A DNA stretch of 64,000 nucleotides from DATLMR01 sp964615905. Its GTDB lineage: Bacteria; Acidobacteriota; Blastocatellia; UBA7656. Below are positions 9,076 through 17,566 of the stretch, in pieces (position 1 is the first letter of the stretch; each line of letters starts with the position of its first letter). Position numbers and translations under genes: made by a program. The notes under the pieces are model-generated. The model made no database searches, was not told the origin of the DNA, and was given only the letters and a program-made list of their open reading frames with translations. The stretch spans positions 3,342 through 67,341 of the forward strand of contig CAZTUB010000022.1 in the NCBI GenBank assembly GCA_964615905.1. The letters are read 5' to 3'.

Positions 9076-11388
9076 TTAGTGATGCTTGATGACCGTCTTG
9101 TTTGAGATCACCTGAAGCAACTGCATCATGCCGCGATCCTCGTGGGCAAGGATGTGGCAGTGCTGCACGTACATGCCGGTAAAATCGACAAACCGGGTAC
9201 GCATCCTGAAGTAGCCGGGATCAACACTGGTGACCTGACCGGCGCTATCCTTGGTAACCTTGGCTGGCGGGATCCCGAACGTGTCCCACCAGACGAAATT
9301 CTTGCCGGGCGGGTCCTTGTACGGATCGTCGAGCTTCAAGTGCTGCGGCACCCCGTTATTATAAAAGCCTGTCGGGTCGTAGACTTCTACAATCTGGAAC
9401 GGGTTGACGTGGATGTGGAAGGGGTGCGCGATAGCATTGTTCTGATCGGCATTGATGATCTTCCACTCTTCCGTGGCGCCAAGAAGCATCACCTGATCGA
9501 TGGTCTGGTCCTCGAACTGCTTGCCGTCTATCGTGAACTGACCCAGTACGCGGGTGCTTGAAGGGTCCGCTGTCCCCTTATTCGAACCGTAAATGACCTC
9601 CCGCCGGAGACGGATCGTGGCCGGGTTGATATCGTTAAGAAATACTGGCATAGGCGGGTAATCACCCTGCTGGGTCGGGAACCCCATAGGAGCTCTGATT
9701 GCGGTACCCGTGACATTGATGTAGAGTAGCGGGCCCGCGGCAGCATCCTGAAGCACGTAGCACCCCGGCGTGGAAGGCGCTTGAACGAGCAGGTCAAGCC
9801 GGTTGGCAGGTGACATTTGGATGGGCTGTGTCCCGTTGCCTGAAGCGCTGTAGTTCCCCCAGGCTAGCTGAACGCCGTCCTGCGCGGTCTGCCTGAACTG
9901 AATATTGCCAGCGGGCGCGGGGGTCTGCGCAGACTGGAACTGGGCGTTGACAAACTTGAGCACAGTCGCGTTTATCATGCGAAACAGCTTGACCTGGTTC
10001 GGCCTCATCCCTATGGTTGGGGCGAACTGCCCGTTGACAAGGACTTTGGGTGCTGCCTGGCCAGCCGTCCTCATCAGATTGATCGTGTCGGTAATCTGAT
10101 GGAAAACCAAAACGACATCGTCCAGCTCATTACCCGTCTTCTTGTAAAAGTCCTTCAATACGCGGTCGTATCCATCCTTCTCGTTGTCCTCGATAATTAA
10201 AGCCCCGGCCAGCCCGTTAAACAGGTTTATTGAAGTCGAGCCATGTTTGTGCGAGTGATACCAGTGTGTTCCGGGAGCCTGGCCCATTTCGACATTAGTC
10301 TTCGGCGGCTTGGCCGTGGGATCCACCACCGTATACCTCGGTATTTGGAAGCAGATGGGGTACGAGCCGATGTAATATTGTGGCCAGTTGCCCTGAGCGA
10401 TGGTCTCTGCGTTCTGAGGCCATAGCTGCAAATTCTCAGGAAGACCTCGTCCGCTGGGGTTTGCGCCAGGGCCTGTGTAGGGCGCTGTCCTATCGTAGAG
10501 CCCGACGAGACCCCTCTGGTTAGGGTCTGTCTTGCCCTTTTCCAAATCTCCCATCTGATCTATCCGCCATTTCTCAGGAAGGTCTTGCCACTTTTGCGGC
10601 TCATGACCTAGCTCACAGTGCTCGAACATCGGCTCGAACCAGCTCATGATATCCTGGGCTTTCTGCTGCGTCATTTGCGGGTCGGGCCGCACAACAACCA
10701 GAACATTGTCGCCTGTGGTTGCAGGGGAGACATGAGTTCCATGAAAGTGCATGTTTGCGGAGCTGGACCCGTGAAAGCAGTTTGGGTACTTATCATTGGC
10801 CGGGTAAAAGTTGGCGATCCCGCCCTGTCCGGTTGTTGGATCGGGAGGTTTGCTCGACTTGTCACAGCCACCGGCCGTGCCGCGCCCCTCTTCGCTCACA
10901 TCGAGCGTGCCAGGGAAATCTCTAACCTGGACGGTGTTGAATAGGCTGATCTGAACTTTATCACCTAGCTGGCAGCGGAGTGTCGGGCCGGGCTTGGCAG
11001 GCGAAATGGTGGCCGTCTGCGGGGTGCCCGGCAGCGCCGTGTCGAAGTATCGCAGCATAAGCTGTTTCGACGCCGGAGCCGATACCTGGGGCGGCACAGA
11101 CCGGTTTGCGTTTGTCACTCTTATGACCGTTTTCAATATACCGCCCTGGCTTTTGACCTCAAAAAGCTCCGGCAAAGGTCCGCCTGAGGAAGGACACGGC
11201 TTGATGTCCTGTGGTACCGCGTATATTAGCGAGGACGGAAGCAACTGCGAGATGGCAACGGCGGATGTGCCCGCCAATGCCTGGCGCAAAAACTCCCGGC
11301 GAGCGGCACGCACCATCTGCTTCTTTGTTGCCGGGGCTGCCTTATCTGTGTCTACAGCCTGCACTTTCATGTCATTGGCTTTTGCCAT
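9076..11388 (-). CDS. Tat-exported multicopper oxidase
   Basis: Oxidises a substrate with reduction of O2 to water. All four copper-binding segments are present: NMHFHGTHV, HWYHSHKHGS, HPFHIHVNPFQ and HCHILAHEDRGMM, the last carrying the HCH of the type 1/3 sites. The N-terminus has ARREFLRQALAGTSAVA, a twin-arginine signal. The start at 11388 follows AAGGAGG with five bases spacing; an upstream in-frame codon at 11406 lacks this. At about 770 residues it is longer than CotA or bilirubin oxidase (about 500), with extra insertions between domains 1 and 2. It lies 27 bases after a cupredoxin gene, a likely electron donor or copper partner. Substrate unknown. Confidence 0.9.
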   Translation of the reverse strand: MAKANDMKVQAVDTDKAAPATKKQMVRAARREFLRQALAGTSAVAISQLLPSSLIYAVPQDIKPCPSSGGPLPELFEVKSQGGILKTVIRVTNANRSVPPQVSAPASKQLMLRYFDTALPGTPQTATISPAKPGPTLRCQLGDKVQISLFNTVQVRDFPGTLDVSEEGRGTAGGCDKSSKPPDPTTGQGGIANFYPANDKYPNCFHGSSSANMHFHGTHVSPATTGDNVLVVVRPDPQMTQQKAQDIMSWFEPMFEHCELGHEPQKWQDLPEKWRIDQMGDLEKGKTDPNQRGLVGLYDRTAPYTGPGANPSGRGLPENLQLWPQNAETIAQGNWPQYYIGSYPICFQIPRYTVVDPTAKPPKTNVEMGQAPGTHWYHSHKHGSTSINLFNGLAGALIIEDNEKDGYDRVLKDFYKKTGNELDDVVLVFHQITDTINLMRTAGQAAPKVLVNGQFAPTIGMRPNQVKLFRMINATVLKFVNAQFQSAQTPAPAGNIQFRQTAQDGVQLAWGNYSASGNGTQPIQMSPANRLDLLVQAPSTPGCYVLQDAAAGPLLYINVTGTAIRAPMGFPTQQGDYPPMPVFLNDINPATIRLRREVIYGSNKGTADPSSTRVLGQFTIDGKQFEDQTIDQVMLLGATEEWKIINADQNNAIAHPFHIHVNPFQIVEVYDPTGFYNNGVPQHLKLDDPYKDPPGKNFVWWDTFGIPPAKVTKDSAGQVTSVDPGYFRMRTRFVDFTGMYVQHCHILAHEDRGMMQLLQVISNKTVIKHH

Positions 11389-11415
11389 AAGCGCCTCCTT
11401 AGTCATGCGTATGCC

Positions 11416-11721
11416 TCATTTCGGGGGTTGGTTTACAGTGATCGTACCTGTCTCGCCCTTGTGTTTAGTACAGAAGTAATTGATCGTCATTGGATTCGGG
11501 GGTGACATGATCCCGGATGTCGCGGGGTCCTGGCCGCCAACCGTTCCCGGAATCTGGTCCACTAAATTCCAAACCCCGCCCGGGATATTCATCGCCGGCT
11601 GGTGTATCTGGCTAGTGTTATTGGACCAGAAGATGGCGTCCCCGGGTAAGACCTCAAGGGGGTTAGGATCGAATACAGTCTCCTCGTTCAATACATTTAT
11701 GTCAATCTTATAGGTCGGCAT
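11416..11721 (-). CDS. Small cupredoxin-like copper protein
   Basis: About 101 residues starting MPTYKIDINVLN. One His (SQIHQPAMN) and a C-terminal YFCTKHKGETG, giving the His...Cys...His pattern of a type 1 blue-copper plastocyanin fold. Start chosen at 11721 because AAGGAG precedes it by seven bases. No signal peptide is visible, which is odd for a cupredoxin, so export may depend on a partner, or it may act in the cytoplasm. It is the first gene of the two-gene operon with the multicopper oxidase. Confidence 0.75.
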   Translation of the reverse strand: MPTYKIDINVLNEETVFDPNPLEVLPGDAIFWSNNTSQIHQPAMNIPGGVWNLVDQIPGTVGGQDPATSGIMSPPNPMTINYFCTKHKGETGTITVNQPPK

Positions 11722-11760
11722 GTGGCAACTCCTTTCTCTAGCGGTTGGTCCGTTGTCACC

Positions 11761-11790
11761 GATAGGCGGCCGCAATCCAGCCCGCCTATC
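11761..11790 (-). promoter_or_regulatory. Leader hairpin of the cupredoxin-oxidase operon
   Basis: A perfect 9-bp inverted repeat (GATAGGCGG at 11761-11769, CCGCCTATC at 11782-11790) with a 12-base loop lies about 40 bases upstream of the cupredoxin start. It could be an operator for a dimeric regulator or a 5' UTR hairpin. Confidence 0.45.
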
Positions 11791-12092
11791 GCACTCAAGA
11801 CGTTCTTAAGACTCGATCCCACACATTTCAGTCAGAGCCTATTTGTCGGATCACTTTTGCTCTTACCCGAGCAGCTACTGTAAAAGATAAAAAATGCCCG
11901 TATGAATTATGCGTCTGGCTGACTGGCTGCCACGGTTCCATCGTTTAATAAACCCTTGGGGCTCAAATAACAATGAGTTCGTGCTTAACCCTATTTGCTC
12001 GTATTATCCAAAAGCTGTTGAGTGCGAAATAGCTCTTATTTGATGGGCGCTGATAATATAACATTCACTACTCAAAGTCACTAAAAAATCTA
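11791..12092. other. Intergenic region, no gene seen
   Basis: About 300 bases, AT-richer than the flanks. It separates the end of the modC-like gene from the cupredoxin operon and should hold the latter's promoter. I see no RNA gene, repeat or frame worth calling. Confidence 0.4.
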
Positions 12093-13241
12093 TCACCCGT
12101 GACTGTCGAGTAGATGGCAAGAGTGAGTCTTGATCGCAAGCCAGATTCTTTGTCCATTTGAAAGCCCCAACTCATCTGCCGCTTGCCGTGTGATGCTGAC
12201 GGCCCAGGTCACGCCGCTCTTGACGCGAACAATTGAATAGTCGCCTCTTTCTTCAATAGCAGTTATAGAACCACACAGTACATTTCGAGCCGATGTGGAG
12301 CGAAGGTTTTCAGTTGCAAGCAGTATGTCGCCTGAGCGAATCGCAACCTTAACGTGGTCTCCCTGATTCTGCCTGCCTAGAGGAATATCCAGATAACAAG
12401 AGCCGCTTCCATCATTCGCCAGCGTTGTCATGGTCCCGGCGTCGGTGTTTCTTTGCACCACGACCGCTTCAAAGACATTCTCAACGCCGGTCAATCGAGC
12501 GACACTTGCATTGACAGGCCCTTGAAAAATTTCCAGAGGCTCACCAGCCATCGCGACGCGTCCATGCTCGTATGCGACAAGATGGTTGCCCAGCGAGACA
12601 GCCTCATCGCGGTTGTGCGTCACATAGATCATTGGTAATCGCAGTTCGCGGTTTATCATCTTAAGGTCTGTGATGATCTCCTGCTTGGTTGCTTCATCTA
12701 TCGCTGAGAGCGGCTCATCGAGCAGGAGCAGCCGAGGCTTACTGGCCAGCGCCCGCGCCAGGGCTACGCGCTGCGCCTCGCCGCCCGATATATCGCAAGG
12801 GCGTCTGGGCGCCGTATGCTTTATCCCTAGCCGTTCCATAAACTCAAGCGCCAGTTTGCGTCGTTCCCGCCGTGGGAGGTCTGCGATAGGGAATTCAACG
12901 TTGCCCAGTGCCGACAGGTGCGGGAAAAGCGCAAGGCCCTGAAAGACCAGACCGACACGGCGGGAACGAACAGGGATATTTATGCGCTGCTGTGAGTCGA
13001 ACAGCGTGTGACCGTTAACGCTGATACGACCCGAATCAGGTTGGATGATCCCGGCGATGGACTTGATCGTGCTGCTTTTGCCCGATCCCGATGCGCCAAA
13101 AAGAATGGTGATTTCAGGCGGCGCATCAAACTCTATGTCGAGCGTAAACGCGTTGGCCGGGCCGCGCGTCGGCGCGTCGGCGGGCCGCGAATCTCGAATA
13201 GAGTTCTCTCCAAACTGTTTTTTTATCCTGACTGAGATCAT
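12093..13241 (-). CDS. modC: ModC-type molybdate ABC transporter ATPase
   Basis: Walker A ILFGASGSGKSSTIKSIAG, Q-loop VGLVFQGLALFPHL, signature DISGGEAQRVALARALA and Walker B LLLLDEPLSAID are intact and have ModC character (VFQ...LFPHL, DEPLSAID). The C-terminal 65 residues (VLCGSITAIEERGDYSIVRV) form a TOBE/Mop-like molybdate-binding domain. An insertion of about 15 residues after the first strand makes it longer (382 aa) than E. coli ModC (352). It is divergent from the molybdenum-storage genes. No permease (ModB) or binding protein (ModA) gene is nearby, so it must pair with a transporter encoded elsewhere, or serve a related oxyanion such as tungstate or sulfate. Confidence 0.83.
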   Translation of the reverse strand: MISVRIKKQFGENSIRDSRPADAPTRGPANAFTLDIEFDAPPEITILFGASGSGKSSTIKSIAGIIQPDSGRISVNGHTLFDSQQRINIPVRSRRVGLVFQGLALFPHLSALGNVEFPIADLPRRERRKLALEFMERLGIKHTAPRRPCDISGGEAQRVALARALASKPRLLLLDEPLSAIDEATKQEIITDLKMINRELRLPMIYVTHNRDEAVSLGNHLVAYEHGRVAMAGEPLEIFQGPVNASVARLTGVENVFEAVVVQRNTDAGTMTTLANDGSGSCYLDIPLGRQNQGDHVKVAIRSGDILLATENLRSTSARNVLCGSITAIEERGDYSIVRVKSGVTWAVSITRQAADELGLSNGQRIWLAIKTHSCHLLDSHG

Positions 13242-13408
13242 GGCTTCTCACTATAAATCATGCGAGATTGGTCACATATTTATGCCACAAACCCGCTCAC
13301 TGCGAAAATGAAAAGTGTTGTATGAGTCAACCTTTTTGCGAGCAAGCACGTCAGGCTCGCGGCAGGTCTTCCAACGGGGTTTCTATTACACAAGGTGGCA
13401 ACTGATCG

Positions 13409-13437
13409 TTGCGCCAGTAATACCCCCGTGCTATACT
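13409..13437 (+). promoter_or_regulatory. Sigma-70-type promoter of the mos operon
   Basis: TTGCGC (13409-13414), a 17-base spacer and TATACT (13432-13437) lie about 90 bases before the methyltransferase start. The -10 box is one base from consensus and the spacing is ideal. The remaining 13242-13529 region has no gene and must also hold the modC promoter. Confidence 0.5.
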
Positions 13438-13529
13438 CTGCTCCCTCTTCCAGGAAGCAAAACAGACAGTCACAATTTAATCGGATCGGTTCATATGTAC
13501 AGGGCGCGCAAAGAGCGTGAGGCAGGGTT

Positions 13530-14351
13530 GTGATTTCCACAGATGCAAGTTTCGAATTATTCGATGAACAGGCAACGATCTTCGACCAGCGGGCCGGGCT
13601 GCCTGTTGAATATTGTCGGACGATTGCCAGCGCGGTGGTCGAGATCGGGCAGCTTGCTCCCGGCGATTTAATTCTTGAGGTGGGCCCCGGAACGGGTCAG
13701 ATCAGCCAGTGGTTCAGCCCGCCGATACGTTACGCGGGGATAGATAAATCAGCAGGGATGCTCAAGCTGTTTCAGAACCGGCAGGACGGTGGCGCGATCA
13801 ATCGGGTGCTTGTTCGCACTGATGCCAGTCAAGGCTGGCCGATTGTCAGTGGAGCGGCGCGGGTGATCTTCAGCTCAAGGGCGATACACCTGCTCGATCA
13901 AGAACATGCTGCTTCCGAAGTATTTCGCGTAGCCGCCCCCGGCGGCGCGACGCTGATTGTCGGCCGCGTTGACCGGGACCCGGAGAGCGTGAGAGCGCGC
14001 ATGGCTAGAGAAATGAATAAGGGATTACGCAGGCATGGATATGAGGCACACAGGGGCGAGCAACGTAATCAAAAGCTATTTGAATCCTGTCACCGGCGTG
14101 GTGCTCACGTGTTGGAGACTGTGACTGTCACGACCTGGAAGGTCTTGGCGAGCCCGCGTCAATCACTCGATTCCTGGCGCTGCCTTAAAGGTCTGGGCGG
14201 CACGGCGGTCCCGGCTGAGACTAAGGAGCAGATCTTAGCCGAGCTTGAAGTCTGGGCAGGACAGGTGTTCGGCGGATTGGATGAGCAGTTTGAATCTGAA
14301 GAGGCCTACACCCTCCGCCCGCTCCGTATACCGTCGGCTCAAGTAGGATGA
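13530..14351 (+). CDS. Class I SAM-dependent methyltransferase
   Basis: Motif I is ILEVGPGTGQISQWF (about residue 50), followed by an acidic motif II region (YAGIDKSAGML) and VIFSSRAIHLLDQ (motif IV region), as in UbiE/YcgJ-type methyltransferases. GTG start, weak GAGG upstream. About 273 aa, soluble. It is 42 bases ahead of the first molybdenum-storage gene and shares its promoter, so it may be functionally linked, but nothing in the sequence identifies the substrate. Confidence 0.8.
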   Translation: MISTDASFELFDEQATIFDQRAGLPVEYCRTIASAVVEIGQLAPGDLILEVGPGTGQISQWFSPPIRYAGIDKSAGMLKLFQNRQDGGAINRVLVRTDASQGWPIVSGAARVIFSSRAIHLLDQEHAASEVFRVAAPGGATLIVGRVDRDPESVRARMAREMNKGLRRHGYEAHRGEQRNQKLFESCHRRGAHVLETVTVTTWKVLASPRQSLDSWRCLKGLGGTAVPAETKEQILAELEVWAGQVFGGLDEQFESEEAYTLRPLRIPSAQVG

Positions 14352-14393
14352 TTGAGAATCATTACAACCTTCATGTATGGTGAACAGCAATAG

Positions 14394-15209
14394 ATGGACA
14401 ATGATCTTCTTACCGAACTCGGCGAGTCGCTGCTTATAGGCTCTCTGGACGAAGAGAGCCTGATGGCACAAACCGGCGGGCCTCCACCTGTGCATATATT
14501 GCCAGAGGCCAACGTAGTCAAGATTGGCGGACAGAGCCTGATCGACCGTGGCCGCGCGGCAGTATTCCCTCTGATCGAAGAGGTCGTCGAGAATCTCGGC
14601 CGCCACAAGATGCTGATAGGAACGGGAGCAGGCACCAGGGCGCGTCACGCCTATAGCGTCGGGCTCGACCTCGGGCTCCCGACGGGCGTGTTAAGCGTGC
14701 TAGGAACCTTCGTCAGCATGCAGAACGCCCGCATATTGAACCATCTTCTGGCAAAGCATGGCATCCCCTTCATTGAACCGGCTCAGTTCGCACAACTCCC
14801 TCTCTACCTGGCCGAGCGAGGGGCCGTGATCTTCTTTGGCATGCCGCCTTACATTTACTGGCACACGAACCCTACGCTGGGGCGCATCCCTCCGCACCGA
14901 ACGGACACGGGTTGCTATCTGGTTAGCGAGGTGTTCGGGGCAAAGTCCATGATCTACGTCAAGGATGAGAAAGGGCTCTACACAGCCGATCCGAAGAAGG
15001 ATCGGAATGCCACCTTCATACCGAAAATTACCGTGGCCGAGCTGGCGCGGCTCGATCTTCAGGATGTAGTCGTAGAGCGCAGCGTCCTTGAGATGATGCG
15101 GAATGCTACCTACCGGCGGTCAATCCAGGTAATCAACGGGCTGGAGCGCGGTAATTTGACGAGGGCGCTCGAAGGGGAGCACGTCGGCACGATTATCACC
15201 GCCGATTGA
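14394..15209 (+). CDS. mosB: Molybdenum storage protein subunit (MosB-like)
   Basis: Belongs to the amino-acid/UMP kinase fold and matches the beta subunit of Azotobacter vinelandii MoSto as I recall it: ANVVKIGGQSLIDRGRAAVF, LIGTGAGTRARHAYSVG, GMPPYIYW, and the C-terminal LEGEHVGTIITAD. In that protein a hexameric (alpha-beta)3 cage packs about a hundred molybdate-derived oxyanions in an ATP-dependent way. The IPPHRTDTG segment seen here belongs to the nucleotide and cage region. Real UMP kinases are shorter and lack these motifs. The gene is followed 41 bases later by a paralogue, as in known mosAB pairs, and modC lies divergently upstream. Confidence 0.87.
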   Translation: MDNDLLTELGESLLIGSLDEESLMAQTGGPPPVHILPEANVVKIGGQSLIDRGRAAVFPLIEEVVENLGRHKMLIGTGAGTRARHAYSVGLDLGLPTGVLSVLGTFVSMQNARILNHLLAKHGIPFIEPAQFAQLPLYLAERGAVIFFGMPPYIYWHTNPTLGRIPPHRTDTGCYLVSEVFGAKSMIYVKDEKGLYTADPKKDRNATFIPKITVAELARLDLQDVVVERSVLEMMRNATYRRSIQVINGLERGNLTRALEGEHVGTIITAD

Positions 15210-15250
15210 GCGAGGCCGCAAACAGTTGACCAGGACAGGAGGAGATTTAA

Positions 15251-16081
15251 TTGACCGATTCAAGCAATAAGCCCGACGGTCGGCATCACGTCGAATCGAT
15301 GCTCATGCGGGAAAGCCTCATGGATAAAGTCGTGCAAAGGGCGACCGAGACTCCGGTCTTTCGCATGTTGCCCGATGCGTATGTGATCAAGGTAGGAGGC
15401 CGGTCAATCATTGATTCGGGGCGCGTGGTCGTCTATCCGCTGGTCGAGGCCCTGGCCCATTGTTTAGAGTCGAAAAAACTGATCATCGGAACAGGCGGGG
15501 GTGTAAGGAGCCGCCACGTCTTCTCAATCGGTATAGACCTGGGGCTTCCGACAGGCGTGCTCGCGCAATTGGCCATGGCTGATGCTCTAGCCAACGCGCA
15601 TATACTTGGCACGTTGCTTGCGCCCTATGGCGTGGTCGCAATTCCGCCCGATCTTCTGGGCCACCTGCTCCCGTTATTCATGAAGAGTGCACCCGGAGTG
15701 GTCTTTAACGGCGTCCCTCCTTACTCGTTGTGGGAGCATCCGCCGGCAACCGGGCGCATACCTCCGCATCGTACCGATGCAGGCTCTTTTCTGCTTGCCG
15801 AATGTTTCGGGTGCAAGTCCCTGGTCCTGGTCAAAGACGTTGACGGCCTTTATGACAGGGATCCCAGGCGCTACCCTGACGCTAATTTCATACGAGAGAT
15901 CGGCACTGCCGAGCTTAGGAGACGCTCCCTTGAGACTCTGCCGTTCGAGAGGGTCGTGCTCGACTTGCTTGATAGCGCCAGACTCCTGCGCTCATTTCAG
16001 ATTGTAAATGGTCGCCACCCGGATCGAATAGTGGCGGCGCTTGAAGGCGAGCATGTCGGCACTGTCGTATATGCGGATTAA
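15251..16081 (+). CDS. mosA: Molybdenum storage protein subunit (MosA-like paralogue)
   Basis: About 45% identical by eye to the preceding subunit over the whole length: AYVIKVGGRSIIDSGRVVVY, IIGTGGGVRSRHVFSIG, GVPPYSLWE, RIPPHRTDAGSF and LEGEHVGTVVYAD. TTG start preceded by GGAGGAG. As the second of two tandem paralogues it should provide the other subunit of the heterohexameric storage cage. Which of the two is truly MosA or MosB is not certain, since both carry features of the beta chain. Its stop codon overlaps that of the convergent deacetylase gene by four bases. Confidence 0.83.
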   Translation: MTDSSNKPDGRHHVESMLMRESLMDKVVQRATETPVFRMLPDAYVIKVGGRSIIDSGRVVVYPLVEALAHCLESKKLIIGTGGGVRSRHVFSIGIDLGLPTGVLAQLAMADALANAHILGTLLAPYGVVAIPPDLLGHLLPLFMKSAPGVVFNGVPPYSLWEHPPATGRIPPHRTDAGSFLLAECFGCKSLVLVKDVDGLYDRDPRRYPDANFIREIGTAELRRRSLETLPFERVVLDLLDSARLLRSFQIVNGRHPDRIVAALEGEHVGTVVYAD

Positions 16082-16944
16082 AGGTCTGCTCTCATCGCGT
16101 CTCGCAGCGCCCTCCACCCGATCATCTGTATGCCGGATTTTCGCGCGAGGTCGCGTAGCTCCGCGCTCATGAAAGTCTCATAGTCAGCTACACGCTGTGG
16201 CCAATCATCGGTAATAGCCCTCAGTTCAGGCGTATCCTGCGCCGGATGGATCATAAAGTAGGTCAGGCCCGGCGGCAGATTATCAAACACATCTCTCGCT
16301 TGATCTAACCGACCTTCCGAGGGCTTGTTCAAATACATTTCCCTCAGGTGATCGAAAACCGGAAGCCCTTGCTCTTCCCATTCATTGATTGCGCGCTCTG
16401 ACAGTATCGCGACCCATTGCGGCTGCCTCACCATAAGGACCGGCAGCCGTTCATCTAAGCCCAGCCCGACATACTCGCCGACGAGCCGCGTGTCGAGGGT
16501 CGCGAACATATGACAATTGATATGGGTCAGGTCCATGCCTGCTTTTCGGGCCTGATTAATTTGGGCCTGCATCTCGGCACGAATTACTTTCGGGTCAGGA
16601 CGCTGCCATAGAGACTGGTTGCGGTAGAAATAGCCCTCTGCATCAATCAGCCCGGAGGCAGGGTTTCGCGTGGATACGGGCGCCCAGCGATAGTTATCCC
16701 ATTCACTTGTGAGCGTCAGGTGAACGCCAATATCGACAGACGGTCGCTTGCGGCAGAAGCTTGCCGCCTCAGGAAACCACGGGCACGGGACCATCACGGA
16801 GCCGGAAGAAACAAGCCCAGAGTCGACGAGATCGATAAATGCAGGCAGGGTAGCTTGACACATCCCTACATCATCCGCGTTGATGACGATCACACGGTCT
16901 GTAGCCTTGAATCCCAGCCTCTTAAGAAACGGGTTATGGCCCAT
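16078..16944 (-). CDS. ChbG/HpnK-family (YdjC-like) deacetylase
   Basis: VIVINADDVGMCQATLPAF near the N-terminus carries the Asp-Asp metal site, GVHLTLTSEWDNYRW the His, and THINCHMFATLD a further His pair, as in ChbG/HpnK/YdjC carbohydrate deacetylases. The C-terminal THFMIHPAQ-like YFMIHPAQDTPE is also conserved. GGGAGGAG precedes the ATG. About 288 aa, cytoplasmic. Probably N- or O-deacetylates a sugar or a sugar lipid made by the neighbouring glycosyltransferases. Starts 10 bases inside the end of the upstream methyltransferase gene, so they are coupled. Confidence 0.85.
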   Translation of the reverse strand: MGHNPFLKRLGFKATDRVIVINADDVGMCQATLPAFIDLVDSGLVSSGSVMVPCPWFPEAASFCRKRPSVDIGVHLTLTSEWDNYRWAPVSTRNPASGLIDAEGYFYRNQSLWQRPDPKVIRAEMQAQINQARKAGMDLTHINCHMFATLDTRLVGEYVGLGLDERLPVLMVRQPQWVAILSERAINEWEEQGLPVFDHLREMYLNKPSEGRLDQARDVFDNLPPGLTYFMIHPAQDTPELRAITDDWPQRVADYETFMSAELRDLARKSGIQMIGWRALRDAMRADL

Positions 16945-17566
16945 AGTCTCCTCCCGGTTCGCGCCGGTGCATCGAGAAGACTGTGTCGCTGACTTTTGTA
17001 GCCCTCAACGGGAATTTCTGCTCCAGCGCGCACAGGTCCTGGTAGGTCAGTTTCCACCGAGGGTCTTCAATGACCCAGTCCATGCCTTGCTGATCGGTCA
17101 GAATCTGCCCGCCTGGTCTTAACGACCAGATGTAGTTATCAAGCATCAGATAAAAGTGATACTTGCAGCAGGCAAAGCTTGCCAGGTTGTTATCTACGAT
17201 AAAGTCATACCGGTTTCTTATCGTCAGAATGAAATCTCTGCTGTACTTGTTGAGGAAGTGGGCCGAGTAATTGCCGATCCGCAGAGAGTCTGCGAGCGTT
17301 TTCTCATTACGGCTGACGGTCAACCCGTCTATGAGGTTGACTCTGTTTGCGAACCGGCTGGCAAATTTGGAGTTCCCGACCCCCACGTGCAGAATGTTTT
17401 TGCCGCTCAGGTCCATCTCATCCATCTCGGCTTCTATCCTGGCCTGATCGACAGTTGTTTCATCTTTTGTGTGATCTACCCAAATCGGCATATCGAGCGC
17501 CAGTCCCGGATTTCCCATCCTCCCGCAGACCTCTGGGCAGGATTCGTACTGACTCTTGAATTCAGT
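16934..17566 (-). CDS. SAM methyltransferase-like protein
   Basis: ILHVGVGNSKFASRF is a motif I-like glycine loop (residue about 62), and RYDFIVDNNLASFACCKYHF plus LRPGGQILTDQQG fit motifs IV and V of class I methyltransferases. The glycine loop is less canonical than usual. Start at 17566 follows GGAGGG and overlaps the upstream gene's stop (ATGA), so translation is coupled. Between the other methyltransferase and the deacetylase; probably acts on the same sugar or small molecule. Confidence 0.65.
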   Translation of the reverse strand, partial: TEFKSQYESCPEVCGRMGNPGLALDMPIWVDHTKDETTVDQARIEAEMDEMDLSGKNILHVGVGNSKFASRFANRVNLIDGLTVSRNEKTLADSLRIGNYSAHFLNKYSRDFILTIRNRYDFIVDNNLASFACCKYHFYLMLDNYIWSLRPGGQILTDQQGMDWVIEDPRWKLTYQDLCALEQKFPLRATKVSDTVFSMHRREPGGDYGP

